NCBI GenBank assembly: GCA_964600235.1
Contig: CAZRIV010000003.1
Coordinates: 186,001-250,000 of the forward strand
Length of the DNA stretch: 64,000 nt
From: MWEI01 sp964600235
Lineage (GTDB): Bacteria > Desulfobacterota > Desulfomonilia > UBA1062
Direction of reading: 5' to 3'
The position numbers and the translations under genes were made by a program. A model generated the notes under the pieces. The model saw nothing but the letters and a program-made list of their open reading frames with translations, had not been told where the DNA came from and made no database searches. Below, one piece after another: positions 51,866 through 60,073 of this stretch (positions are counted from its first letter, which is position 1; the number at the start of each line of letters is the position of its first letter).

Positions 51866-53400
51866 GGTGTCCCCTTGCCCTTTTTTTGTATGGGTATGCG
51901 TATAATGAACTCCGCTCCACCCAGTTTGCTTGCAGAAACGCTCAGACTACCGCCATGGTCCTGGATGATCCGGCGCGAGAGGCTCAATCCGATGCCGGTG
52001 GAGCCGCTCTTGGTCGTATAGAACGGATCAAAAATCCTTTCTCTGATGGTTGAAGGGATACCGGGCCCGCTATCTGCGAAGGCAATCGCGATGGTGTCTC
52101 TGCTGAACGAGGTTCTGATCGCGATCTTTTTACCGTGGCCCATATCCTTCATGGCCTGTACCGCGTTCATGATGAGGTTCAATATAACCTGCTCGAGGAG
52201 CTGCGGATCCGCATGGCAGGGAGGAATATCCCCCATGAGCCTCGTTTCCACCTTGATATTGGCTTTTCTCAGCATTGCGGAGCTGAGCCCCAGGGCTTCT
52301 TCAATGGGATCTCGGATGTCCATACGCACACGTTTCGGCTCGGAGGGCCTGGAAAAATCCATAACCCGCTTGATGACCGATTCGATCTTGGATGAGGCTG
52401 ATGATATCTTGGCAAGGACATCTTTCATGGTATCGAGCTCGCCGCGTTCATAGAGCTTTTCAAGGGCATTCAGGTAGATATTGATCCCAGAGAGGGGGTT
52501 GCGTATCTCATGGGCAATCCCTGCGGCAACACGGCCGAGTGAGGCCATCCGGTCCTGAATATGCAACAGGTGCTCCATTTCCCTGGTCTTGGTTACATCG
52601 ATCATGTTGAACAATACAGCCTTCATTCCCTGATATTCTATGGGTGTAACCCTGAAATGGATCCACCGCATATCATGGGTGTCGTTGATATCCCCAGAGG
52701 GATAGTGGCGGAACTCCATGCCCGTCTGCTGCACCTGTCCGGACAGGGCGGCCTGATAAAGCTGACGGAGACCCTGAATGTCATCGGGGTGGGTCTGGTC
52801 ATAGAGTGAGGGGAAATAGGTCTCGGGAAGGCTACCGAAGATCTTCTGCTGCTCGGTATTGCGATACACGACCTTTTCGTCGTGGACAATGGCAATACCG
52901 GTCGGGAAATTCTCTATGAGATCCCTGAAACCCTGCTCGCCCTTCTTCAGTGCCTGCTCCGCCAGCTTCACCTCCGTGACATCGTATCCCAGGGAAATGA
53001 CCGTACCGGTGGGCAGCATGAAGTGAGCCCACAGCTGGATGCGCCTGGACCCATTCTTTGTGGCCACCTCATATTCCCGGAATATGCCATCGAAGCGGCG
53101 GATATCGCTGACAACCCGGGCCCTTACCTCGGATGTTGGATAGAAAAGAGAGAGCGGATCAGGGCTGGTGGCAATATCATGCTCTGTCCATCCGAGCTTG
53201 TTCTCGCACTCCTTGTTCCAGAGCACCCGGGGACCTTCAGACCTGAAGGATGCGATCATGACAGGGGCGTTTTCATACAGGGTCCTGAAGCGAACCTCGT
53301 TTTCCCTCAAGGAACGTACCGTCTCCTCCAGGGATGCATTCTGTCTCTCAAGCTCCCGGATTCTGCTCTTCAGCTCCCGGTTTGTCAGCTTTTCTGCCAT
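51862..53400 (-). CDS. PAS-domain sensor histidine kinase, partner of the NtrC-like regulator
   Basis: 512 residues, no membrane segment, so a cytoplasmic sensor. Coiled coil at 5-35; PAS about 35-145; PAS about 155-275; HisKA with His297 in AAGIAHEIRNPLSG; HATPase about 400-510 (NLIMNAVQAM, DSGPGIP, GIGLSLS). Four-base overlap with the regulator gene indicates translational coupling. Signal unknown. Confidence 0.94.
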   Translation of the reverse strand: MAEKLTNRELKSRIRELERQNASLEETVRSLRENEVRFRTLYENAPVMIASFRSEGPRVLWNKECENKLGWTEHDIATSPDPLSLFYPTSEVRARVVSDIRRFDGIFREYEVATKNGSRRIQLWAHFMLPTGTVISLGYDVTEVKLAEQALKKGEQGFRDLIENFPTGIAIVHDEKVVYRNTEQQKIFGSLPETYFPSLYDQTHPDDIQGLRQLYQAALSGQVQQTGMEFRHYPSGDINDTHDMRWIHFRVTPIEYQGMKAVLFNMIDVTKTREMEHLLHIQDRMASLGRVAAGIAHEIRNPLSGINIYLNALEKLYERGELDTMKDVLAKISSASSKIESVIKRVMDFSRPSEPKRVRMDIRDPIEEALGLSSAMLRKANIKVETRLMGDIPPCHADPQLLEQVILNLIMNAVQAMKDMGHGKKIAIRTSFSRDTIAIAFADSGPGIPSTIRERIFDPFYTTKSGSTGIGLSLSRRIIQDHGGSLSVSASKLGGAEFIIRIPIQKKGKGTP

Positions 53401-53738
53401 GTTAGAGGCCTCGCAAGCCTATTTATACGATTATTTTAACACAATATAATATGAGCCGCTTGCTAAAGCCATGGTGAATCATTCAAAAACTTTTCACCAG
53501 CGAACTTCGAATAACTGCGAAATCTGATGAGAATTTTTTCGAAGACTTGCCATCCGCTTGGAGCGCAAGAAAAACACGAATTGTCTATCCAATTGATAAT
53601 AGATAATTAGTTGATCATTTGGTGTCTTGGCATGAACGATGCTAATTATCCAGGCAGCACAATACCCAGGCATCATCCGGGAAGTTACAAATGAAAAAAG
53701 GGGTTATTCCCAAGAGGCATGCTGGAAAGGAGTTTAAC
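53401..53738. promoter_or_regulatory. Divergent control region of kinase/regulator and usp genes
   Basis: Gene-free, AT-rich, 338 bases. Contains the sigma54-like promoter at 53628-53643 and two TTCGAA palindromes (53506-53511 and 53538-53543) about 32 bp apart, on the same side as expected for upstream activator sites, roughly 90-120 bp upstream of the promoter. Confidence 0.45.
53628..53643 (+). promoter_or_regulatory. Sigma54-like promoter upstream of universal stress protein
   Basis: TGGCATGAACGATGCT keeps the invariant GG and GC with the 10-base separation of -24/-12 promoters and matches TGGCACG-N4-TTGCW at all but two positions. The stress-protein start lies about 95 bases downstream. 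Confidence 0.55.
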
Positions 53739-54128
53739 ATGAAGATCATGATGTATTACGACGGCACTGAACATACAAAGGAAGCACTGCCCGTGGTGAT
53801 GGTGCGAGCAAAGGCCTTTCAGGCACAGGTGGATGTGGTGTCTTCCCTCCCAAAAGGTGACGAAGCGCAGCTCGCTGAAATTGAAAAGAGAGAAGATGAA
53901 CTCGCCTACATAAAGACCTTATTGGAAAAACAGGACATCCCATGTGAAACCCATCTCCTGATAAGGGGCAATGACGCAGGTGAAGACATTGTCCGGTTTG
54001 CCAAGGGTCACAAGGTTGATGAGATCATCATAGGGACCAGTAAAAAGTCATTGTTTGAGAAGTTTTTCACAGGCTGGATGGCACAGCGCGTGATCAGCAA
54101 TACCAAGTGCCCGGTGGTGTTGGCTTGA
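53739..54128 (+). CDS. Universal stress protein (UspA family)
   Basis: 129 residues from ATG 53739, which AAAGGAG precedes; a longer in-frame start at 53691 lacks one. UspA fold: MKIMMYYDGTEHTKEAL N-terminal strand, central KGHKVDEIIIGTSKKSLFEKFFTGW and C-terminal STK/ISNTKCPVVLA. The GxxGxxG-(S/T) ATP loop is degenerate (GTSKKSLFEKFF), so ATP binding is doubtful. Divergent from a sigma54 two-component pair that may activate it. Confidence 0.9.
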   Translation: MKIMMYYDGTEHTKEALPVVMVRAKAFQAQVDVVSSLPKGDEAQLAEIEKREDELAYIKTLLEKQDIPCETHLLIRGNDAGEDIVRFAKGHKVDEIIIGTSKKSLFEKFFTGWMAQRVISNTKCPVVLA

Positions 54129-54632
54129 AGAAAGAATAACTCTCCCCCTCAAATACTGCTCAAGGGGCTTATCAGAATTGGGATCTTACATGCCTGAGCA
54201 TCCCTTTCCCGATACAGCCCCTTACGCAGTATTTGAGCATCGGCCCATAATCAGTATCTGGACTGGATTTCTTAAAAGGGAGCATATCGATCCAAATGCA
54301 AACTGATGTATACCTCGACTTGAATTCGAGGGGTTTTGCGGCTGCGTCAAATAACTTCACCTGGTGCAGCCGCTAAATGACAAAGATCGGGGAAAATATC
54401 CAACCTGTTACTTGTACCCCTTGGGGGACATCGTAGGTACTTCCTGTCGCCTGAAGGTGAGGGGTTTCAACCATCCCCGATAGAGACTCTAGCGAGAATG
54501 ACATCCCTGCAGAAGCCTCGAATCCAGTCTTTTCAAAATCTTTTAACACCGCTGGAGCTTACCCCCGTACAAGAGGGGACCAATGTGGCGCCATATTCGA
54601 GCTTTGCAATGGACTCAACCGCAGTTTCTTTT
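54129..54632. other. Gene-free 500-base region dense in hairpins
   Basis: Inverted repeats at 54148-54237 (see separate entry), 54313-54331 (CCTCGA-N7-TCGAGG, followed by GGTTTTG), 54338-54373 (GCGGCTGC-N20-GCAGCCGC) and 54386-54481 (ATCGGGGA with TCCCCGAT enclosing CCCC-TT-GGGG and CTTC-GAAG hairpins). It lies between convergent genes, so it is not needed as a promoter. It may hold a small RNA or decayed repeats. Confidence 0.6.
54148..54237. repeat. Long imperfect hairpin
   Basis: CTCAAATACTGC (54148-54159) pairs with GCAGTATTTGAG (54226-54237), then after a 4x4 internal loop GGGGCT pairs with AGCCCC, then TATC with GATA across a one-base bulge. The apical part has a further GGGAT/ATCCC pairing. 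No T-run, so not a classical terminator. Confidence 0.7.
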
Positions 54633-55427
54633 CTATCGATCCTTGAATTTCGGTTCTCGCTTCTGAATGAAGGCCTCAGCACCCTCTTTCTTATCCTCGC
54701 TGGCATAACATATCCCAAAGAGTTCACGTTCGAGCTTCATGCCTGTGTGTAGGTCCATTGCGGAGCCTTCCATTACAGCGCGTATAGCCGCCTGGGCTGC
54801 AATCCTGCTTTTTGCGGCAATAGCACCTGCAAGTTTCATGGCCTCATCCACCACGGTTCCTTTGGCAACGGCCCTGTTCACAAGTCCGTATTGCTCTGCT
54901 TGCCTGCCATTGAGAAAATTGCCCGACAAGATGAGCTCCAGCGCCCTGCCTTTACCAATGAGCCGAGAGGCCCTCTGTGTCCCGCCATACCCCGGGATGA
55001 TGCCGAGCTTTATTTCAGGCAGGCCGACATTTGCGCTTTCATCCGCAATACGGATGTGACAGGCCAGGGCCATCTCCATGCCTCCACCAAGACAGAATCC
55101 ATTGATGGCTGCGATGATGGGTTTGTCCGCATGCATGATCAGATTGGTGAGTTCCTGGCCCTTTATGAGAGAATCAGCACCCTCCTGGGCGGTTCGGTAA
55201 TCGTTGAGTTCGCTGATATCTGCGCCGGCTATGAAGGCTTTCCCTGCACCCGTGAAAACGATCACCCTAACTGACGGATCGGCGAGTGCCTTGGAAAGTG
55301 TATCGCGTATGTCATCAAGAACCGACCAGCTCAAGGCATTCATGGGGGGGTTGTTGATCTCCATCAGGGCTACACCCGCATCATTGACTGAGTAATAACA
55401 CCGTGTACCTTCATTGACTTTGTCCAT
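54633..55427 (-). CDS. Enoyl-CoA hydratase/isomerase
   Basis: 264-residue crotonase with the full motif set: VALMEINNPPMNALSW, GAGKAFIAGADISELN, AAINGFCLGGGMEMALACHIRIA and GLPEIKLGIIPGYGGTQR, including the catalytic Glu in both usual positions (GGGMEMAL and PEIKLG). Hydrates 2-enoyl-CoA. Start ATG 55427 with CAGGAGG upstream. Divergent from the acyl-CoA ligase gene, so the two probably share a control region. Confidence 0.93.
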   Translation of the reverse strand: MDKVNEGTRCYYSVNDAGVALMEINNPPMNALSWSVLDDIRDTLSKALADPSVRVIVFTGAGKAFIAGADISELNDYRTAQEGADSLIKGQELTNLIMHADKPIIAAINGFCLGGGMEMALACHIRIADESANVGLPEIKLGIIPGYGGTQRASRLIGKGRALELILSGNFLNGRQAEQYGLVNRAVAKGTVVDEAMKLAGAIAAKSRIAAQAAIRAVMEGSAMDLHTGMKLERELFGICYASEDKKEGAEAFIQKREPKFKDR

Positions 55428-55548
55428 ACCTGCACCTCCTGAATGGTCGCTAATTACCCAATATCTACATCTCTTTCCCGGCCGATACAACGGTTGGAAG
55501 ACTTTCTCCAGGCGCAGACGAGAGCAGGAACAATCATTTGTAATGAAA

Positions 55549-55577
55549 TTGACACTTCAGTCAAAGATAGTTATACT
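55549..55577 (+). promoter_or_regulatory. Sigma70 promoter of acyl-CoA ligase with overlapping dyad
   Basis: TTGACA (55549-55554), 17-base spacer, TATACT (55572-55577): near consensus. TTGAC-N6-GTCAA (55549-55564) is a dyad covering the -35 box, where a repressor would block RNA polymerase. The ligase start is about 50 bases downstream. Confidence 0.7.
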
Positions 55578-55627
55578 ATTACCTCGGAAAATGAAGGACA
55601 TGGGCGCCGGCTCAGAGGAGGAAAATC

Positions 55628-57178
55628 ATGAGCAATATCATCAACAGGGATACCATCGGGGATATGGCCAGAAGGGCGGCAACGAAATATGGCGACAAGA
55701 CGGCAATTATATTCCGTGATACAAAGCTCTCCTTTTACGATCTCGAACGGGAGTCGCGCCGCTTTGCCAACCTCATGACCAAGTACGGGGTGAAAAAAGG
55801 CGACAGGGTAGCGGTCTATGCATACAACTCCCATTATTACCCCATGAGCATGATCGGGCTGGCCAAGATCGGTGCGATCCAGGTCCCCATCAACTATATG
55901 CTGAATGCAGAAGAGATTTCCTATATCATCAACCACTCGGGGTCAAAGGTCTTTATCGTCGAGGATACCCTCTACCCGATCATTGCCCAGTCCCAGACCA
56001 AATTCGACAATGTGGAAAAGTGGGGATTCATTCCCTTGGGCGACTCCATGGTGCCGGACAACTTCTTCAACCTGATAACGGAAATGGAGGCCATGCCCTA
56101 TGATGAGCCCCAGGTGGAGGTCAGTGCGGAAGATGTGGTTCAGATCCCCTATACCAGCGGAACGGAATCGAAACCCAAAGGCGCAATGCTCTCGCACCGA
56201 GCGCTCATGTCGCAGTATCACAGCTGTATCTTCGACGGCCAGTATGACACCTACGACGTAAGCCTCCATGCCCTGCCCCTGTTCCACTGCGCACAACTCC
56301 ACTGCTTCCTCATGCCGTATCTTTATGTGGGAGCCACCAATGTGATCATGCATAAGGCCGATGCACTGGAAATGATCCGGCTCATCGAAAAATATCAGAT
56401 CACCCACATGTTTGCCCCACCCACCGTCTGGATCGGAATCCTGAATCACCCGGAATTCAAGAACTACAACCACAGCAGCCTGAAAAAGGCGGCCTACGGT
56501 GCCAGCATCATGCCCGTTGAGATCATCAAGCAACTCTCGGTAACCTTCCGCGGGCTGAAACTCTGGAACTACTACGGCCAGACTGAGATGGGTCCTGTTG
56601 CCACCATATTGAAGCCCGAAGACCAGCTTTTGAAGCCGGGGTCAGCCGGGAAGCCGGTCCTGAATGTGGAAACAAGGCTGATGGACGATGACGGGAAGTT
56701 CGTCCCTGTGGGTACGGTCGGTGAGATCGTCCACCGGTCGGGCCATGTCATGACCGGGTATCTCAACGATGCAGAAAAGACTGAGGATGCCTTTTCCTTT
56801 GGCTGGTTCCACAGCGGAGACCTTGGCAAATTCGATGAAGACGGGTATCTCTATGTGGTGGACCGCAAGAAGGACATGATCAAGACCGGAGGCGAAAATG
56901 TCGCTTCCCGGGAAGTCGAGGAGGTCCTGTACCAGTATCCGGGTGTTGAGGAGGTAGCTGTCATCGGATTGCCCGACCCCAAATGGATCGAGATCGTGGC
57001 GGCTGTGGTCGTACCGAAAAAATCCGCATCCATAACGGAAAAGGAACTGATCTCCTACTGCAAAGAACACCTGGCAGGCTTCAAATGCCCCAAAAAGATC
57101 CTCATAGCGGACAAGCTCCCGAAAAATCCTTCGGGCAAGATCCTGAAGCGGGAACTGAAGGAGCAGCTAGGGAAGTAG
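55628..57178 (+). CDS. Long/medium-chain acyl-CoA synthetase (AMP-forming)
   Basis: 516-residue ANL-family ligase that activates a carboxylate to acyl-CoA via an acyl adenylate. P-loop YTSGTESKPKGAMLSH; core GLKLWNYYGQTEMGPV; adenylate motif FHSGDLGKFDEDGYLYVVDRKKDMIKTGGENV; catalytic C-terminal Lys in PKNPSGKILKRELKE. All catalytic residues are present. Substrate chain length or aromaticity cannot be told. AGAGGAGG precedes the ATG. Likely the entry step for substrates oxidised by the neighbouring crotonase and thiolase. Confidence 0.93.
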   Translation: MSNIINRDTIGDMARRAATKYGDKTAIIFRDTKLSFYDLERESRRFANLMTKYGVKKGDRVAVYAYNSHYYPMSMIGLAKIGAIQVPINYMLNAEEISYIINHSGSKVFIVEDTLYPIIAQSQTKFDNVEKWGFIPLGDSMVPDNFFNLITEMEAMPYDEPQVEVSAEDVVQIPYTSGTESKPKGAMLSHRALMSQYHSCIFDGQYDTYDVSLHALPLFHCAQLHCFLMPYLYVGATNVIMHKADALEMIRLIEKYQITHMFAPPTVWIGILNHPEFKNYNHSSLKKAAYGASIMPVEIIKQLSVTFRGLKLWNYYGQTEMGPVATILKPEDQLLKPGSAGKPVLNVETRLMDDDGKFVPVGTVGEIVHRSGHVMTGYLNDAEKTEDAFSFGWFHSGDLGKFDEDGYLYVVDRKKDMIKTGGENVASREVEEVLYQYPGVEEVAVIGLPDPKWIEIVAAVVVPKKSASITEKELISYCKEHLAGFKCPKKILIADKLPKNPSGKILKRELKEQLGK

Positions 57179-57194
57179 TTGCCTTGAAATATAG

Positions 57195-57370
57195 AGACCC
57201 TGGCATCAATTCAGAAGAGCGATTAAGCCAGCTGAGAAAAACCTTACCCGAGCAAATGATGGTTCCAGCTGGGACAGGCAGATTGCCTGTCCCAGCTGGA
57301 ACCATCATTTGCTCGGGCCAAATTTTTTGGTGCCGTTCAATTATGGGTATGGAGCTACGCGGGGGTCTCA
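57195..57370 (+). repeat. Palindromic dispersed repeat, copy B
   Basis: Homologue of 43707-43881. Palindrome arms 57247-57280 and 57284-57317 pair over 34 bp with a 3-base loop. Relative to copy A the stem differs at six positions and every change is matched in the opposite arm. It begins 17 bases after the acyl-CoA ligase stop. The parallel short frame reads SEERLSQLRKTLP, against SEERSSSMRKTLP in copy A. Confidence 0.9.
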
Positions 57371-57608
57371 TGTATTAATTGCCCAGGGTTGCTTCCTCCA
57401 AACAATACCATCCCTGCTGCATGTACGCCTGTTGGATTGTTCAGGGAACGTCTTGTTCCGGCATGGTGCACGGATCGCTGTCCCCGGACATATTTGAGTT
57501 GAGTGGATTTTTGGCTTACTCAAGATTCTGCAATCGGATATATCCGCTCACACCCCGCCCTCTTCAGGATTGTCCAGAAATGAAGTTTTTATCCCAGATG
57601 ATGTATTT

Positions 57609-57635
57609 GAATGTGTCAATACACACCCGATACAC
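57609..57635 (+). repeat. 27-base repeat, inverted partner at 61403-61429
   Basis: 24 of 27 bases match the reverse complement of 61403-61429 (shared GAATGTGTC and ACCCGATACAC). The pair flanks the thiolase and sigma/anti-sigma genes. Confidence 0.6.
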
Positions 57636-57690
57636 GCCAAGAGTCCATTAAACGGATACCTCATGGTGAACTGAATTGTTTTTATAGGGT

Positions 57691-57772
57691 CATTAAAACC
57701 AGTGATCTCGCAGGCGCTGAGGACTGCTGAATATATAGGTTATTCCATGTCGCGAGATCACTGGTTTCAATG
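57691..57772. repeat. Long hairpin upstream of thiolase
   Basis: AAACCAGTGATCTCGC (57696-57711) pairs perfectly with 57752-57767; after one mismatch CATT/AATG extends it to 20 bp. The loop is 40 bases. No T-run follows. Not obviously related in sequence to the other long hairpins. Confidence 0.75.
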
Positions 57773-58036
57773 GATCAAGTTTTAGCAACCCTTCAAACGC
57801 AAAATCCGGGTTTATAATTGGATCAGTTTTTGTGTTTTGCACAAACAAAAACCAAGGGCACCCCTTTACGATAGCAGAAATTGCCTTAAACTATTTGACA
57901 GAAAGACCTTGATTCGTTACTGTCTTATCGTAATACAATAAGTTTGATAGCGCATGATGGATCCACCTGAATTGGTCATTTTTTAGCAGAGCTGGCCGTC
58001 CAAGGGTGGTCCTGATACTTTTAGGGGGAGATTCTC

Positions 58037-59209
58037 ATGAAAGATGTTTTCGTTGTCAGCGCCGTAAGGACAGCAGTGGGTAGGCAGAGGGGTTACTTCC
58101 GCGAATATCTGGCGCCGGAGCTTCTGGCTTGCGTCCTGGATGAGGCTGTTGACCGCATCAGGCTCGATGCGGCAGAGGTCGATGATGTCATCACCGGATG
58201 CGTCTACCAGATCGGCGAACAGGGCTTTAACCTGGCCCGCATGGGTGTTCTGGCATCCAAGCTGCCCGATACCCTGGGTGGTATAACCGTGAACCGCCAG
58301 TGCGGCAGCAGCCTGTCGGCCATCCAGATAGCCGCCTCCATGATCGCATCGGGTACCCACGATGTGGTTATCGCCAGCGGTTGCGAGATCATGTCCAAGT
58401 ACGGCATTGCCTCTGATATGAATTGCACCATGGCCAACGGGCAAAACGCAGGGCACCCCTTCGGGGCCTTTTATCTGAATAAATACGGCATCCCCAGCCA
58501 GATGGAAGCAGCCCAGGCCATTGCAAACAAGTGGAACATCTCTAGGGAAGAGTGCCAGGATTTTGCGGTTGCAAGCCACAGAAAGGCACATGAGGCAACG
58601 ATTGAGGGCCGCTTTAAGAATCAGATCATGCCAGTTGCCGGGCTTGACAAGGAAGGCAACAGGATAGAATGCACCGCTGATGAGCCCATACGGCCAGAAA
58701 CCACCCGTGAAGCCCTGGACAGCCTCAAGGTGCTCCCCGGAACCGACTGGATGACGGCCGGGCTATCCAGCACGGTCACTGACGGCGCTTCGGCCATGGT
58801 GCTCATGAGCGAAGAGAAGGTAATCCGACTGGGCCTTTCACCCATCGCAAGGGTTGCGGCCAGTGCCGTCGTAGGATCAGACCCCAAGCTCATGCTGACC
58901 GGTCCCATTACCGTGACCCCCAAGGTGCTTGCCAAGGCAGGTCTTACCATGAACGACATGGACATTTTCGAGGTTAACGAGGCATTTGCGCCAATACCGC
59001 TAGCATGGGCGAAAGAGCTCAAGGCCGACATGGATAAACTCAATGTCAATGGAGGGGCCATGGCCCTGGGGCATCCGGTGGGAAACAGCGGCTGTCGGCT
59101 GAGTGTGACAGCAATCCATGAGCTTATCAGGCGCAAAGGAAAGTATGCCCTCGTGACACTCTGTACCGGAGGAGGCCAGGCCCCTGCCACCATCTTCGAG
59201 CGCGTATGA
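58037..59209 (+). CDS. Acetyl-CoA acetyltransferase (thiolase)
   Basis: 390 residues. Nucleophile Cys in TVNRQCGSSLSAIQIAA, GCEIMSKYG, His in NGGAMALGHPVGNSGCR and C-terminal Cys in ALVTLCTGGGQAPATIFE. Catalyses 3-ketoacyl-CoA thiolysis or acetoacetyl-CoA formation. Preceded by AGGGGGAG. A second thiolase in the window (33205) is paired with the FadB-like protein; this one may serve the pathway started by the ligase upstream. Confidence 0.93.
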   Translation: MKDVFVVSAVRTAVGRQRGYFREYLAPELLACVLDEAVDRIRLDAAEVDDVITGCVYQIGEQGFNLARMGVLASKLPDTLGGITVNRQCGSSLSAIQIAASMIASGTHDVVIASGCEIMSKYGIASDMNCTMANGQNAGHPFGAFYLNKYGIPSQMEAAQAIANKWNISREECQDFAVASHRKAHEATIEGRFKNQIMPVAGLDKEGNRIECTADEPIRPETTREALDSLKVLPGTDWMTAGLSSTVTDGASAMVLMSEEKVIRLGLSPIARVAASAVVGSDPKLMLTGPITVTPKVLAKAGLTMNDMDIFEVNEAFAPIPLAWAKELKADMDKLNVNGGAMALGHPVGNSGCRLSVTAIHELIRRKGKYALVTLCTGGGQAPATIFERV

Positions 59210-59448
59210 AAAGACCATTGCTCCGCTGATGAATTGCCTTCAATGACCATACGCGCATGTGGCCCGATCAGAAGATGCATATCGCCTGAGATGGGTATGG
59301 AGAATCCCTGCCAGGCGATATCCTTGTTCTTTACGGGAGGACATTTCGTGTCTGTTTGCCCCCTACCCTTATTTGCCCGGTAATCTATCCCCTGTTTCCA
59401 AATTGTGTATTACCCTCCGTCATAGTATATGGAGCGTGTTTATAATCA

Positions 59449-59476
59449 GGAACTTTTTATCATGGTCGTTGTCTAA
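59449..59476 (+). promoter_or_regulatory. ECF (RpoE-type) promoter at sigma factor gene
   Basis: GGAACTT (59449-59455), 15 bases, GTCTAA (59471-59476). This equals the known RpoE consensus, and the same element with the same spacing occurs at 61458-61485. The last A of the -10 is the A of the first in-frame ATG of the sigma gene, so that ATG cannot lie on this transcript. Confidence 0.85.
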
Positions 59477-60072
59477 TGCAAAAAGAGCAGACGCTGTCCT
59501 CGGCACAGGAGGATGAAAAACTGATACGGGCATTCATGGCAGGGGATGCTTCTGCCTTCGATGCCCTGGTAATCAGGTACAAAGATATGGTTTATACCAT
59601 GTGCTATTATCTCCTCGGCGATGTCCATGAGGCATCCGACTATTCGCAGGAGACCTTTTTGAAGGTCTACCGGTCCCTGAATACCTTCAGGTTCGAGTCG
59701 AGTTTTTCCACCTGGCTCTACCGGATTACTCTCAATACCTGCAGGAACAGGCTGAAGTCAGTATCGTATCGACTCAGGAAAAAGTCTGTTTCCCTTGACT
59801 ACGCGGACGAATCCGGCAACCCGATAGTTCAGATTGCTGATGAATCCAACCCGGTAAACGGCGAACTTGAAAAGAGAGAGCTGAGGATGCATGTGAGACG
59901 GGCAATAAGTCGCTTGTCCGTGGACCATAAGACCGTTATCGTTTTATGCGATATCAAGGGGCTCTCATATGAAGAGATCGGCAAGATAACTGGGCTGGAC
60001 ATGGGCACGGTAAAATCCAGAATTTCACGTGCGCGCAGTGAGCTGAAGGCAAAGCTCAAGGGGTATCTCTAA
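59476..60072 (+). CDS. ECF-type RNA polymerase sigma factor (RpoE-like)
   Basis: 198 residues as drawn. Region 2 about 15-85 (DEKLIRAFMAGDASAFDALVIRY, DYSQETFLKVYRSL, FSTWLYRITLN) and region 4 about 135-190 (LSVDHKTVIVLCDIKGLSYEEIGKITGLDMGTVKSRISRAR); no region 3. It should recognise GGAACTT/GTCTAA promoters. The ATG at 59476 overlaps the -10 of its own probable promoter; a perfect AGGAGG at 59507-59512 points to initiation downstream, at CTG 59521 (eight-base spacing) or ATG 59536. The anti-sigma gene begins one base after the stop. Confidence 0.93.
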   Translation: MQKEQTLSSAQEDEKLIRAFMAGDASAFDALVIRYKDMVYTMCYYLLGDVHEASDYSQETFLKVYRSLNTFRFESSFSTWLYRITLNTCRNRLKSVSYRLRKKSVSLDYADESGNPIVQIADESNPVNGELEKRELRMHVRRAISRLSVDHKTVIVLCDIKGLSYEEIGKITGLDMGTVKSRISRARSELKAKLKGYL

Positions 60073-60073
60073 G

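Larger units (their letters stand above)
57179..58036. other. 860-base gene-free region with two palindromic structures
   Basis: Holds palindromic repeat copy B (57195-57370), a 27-base repeat (57609-57635) and a long hairpin (57691-57772). Open frames here (e.g. 57379-57651) show no family, codon bias or ribosome-binding site. The right end carries the thiolase leader with AGGGGGAG. Confidence 0.6.

Noticed and set aside
53503..53527. GAACTT-N15-TCTGA, an ECF-promoter-like sequence upstream of the stress protein
   Set aside because: Lacks the leading G and the GTCTAA of the two strong sites and has different spacing; better explained by AT-rich chance and the TTCGAA palindromes.
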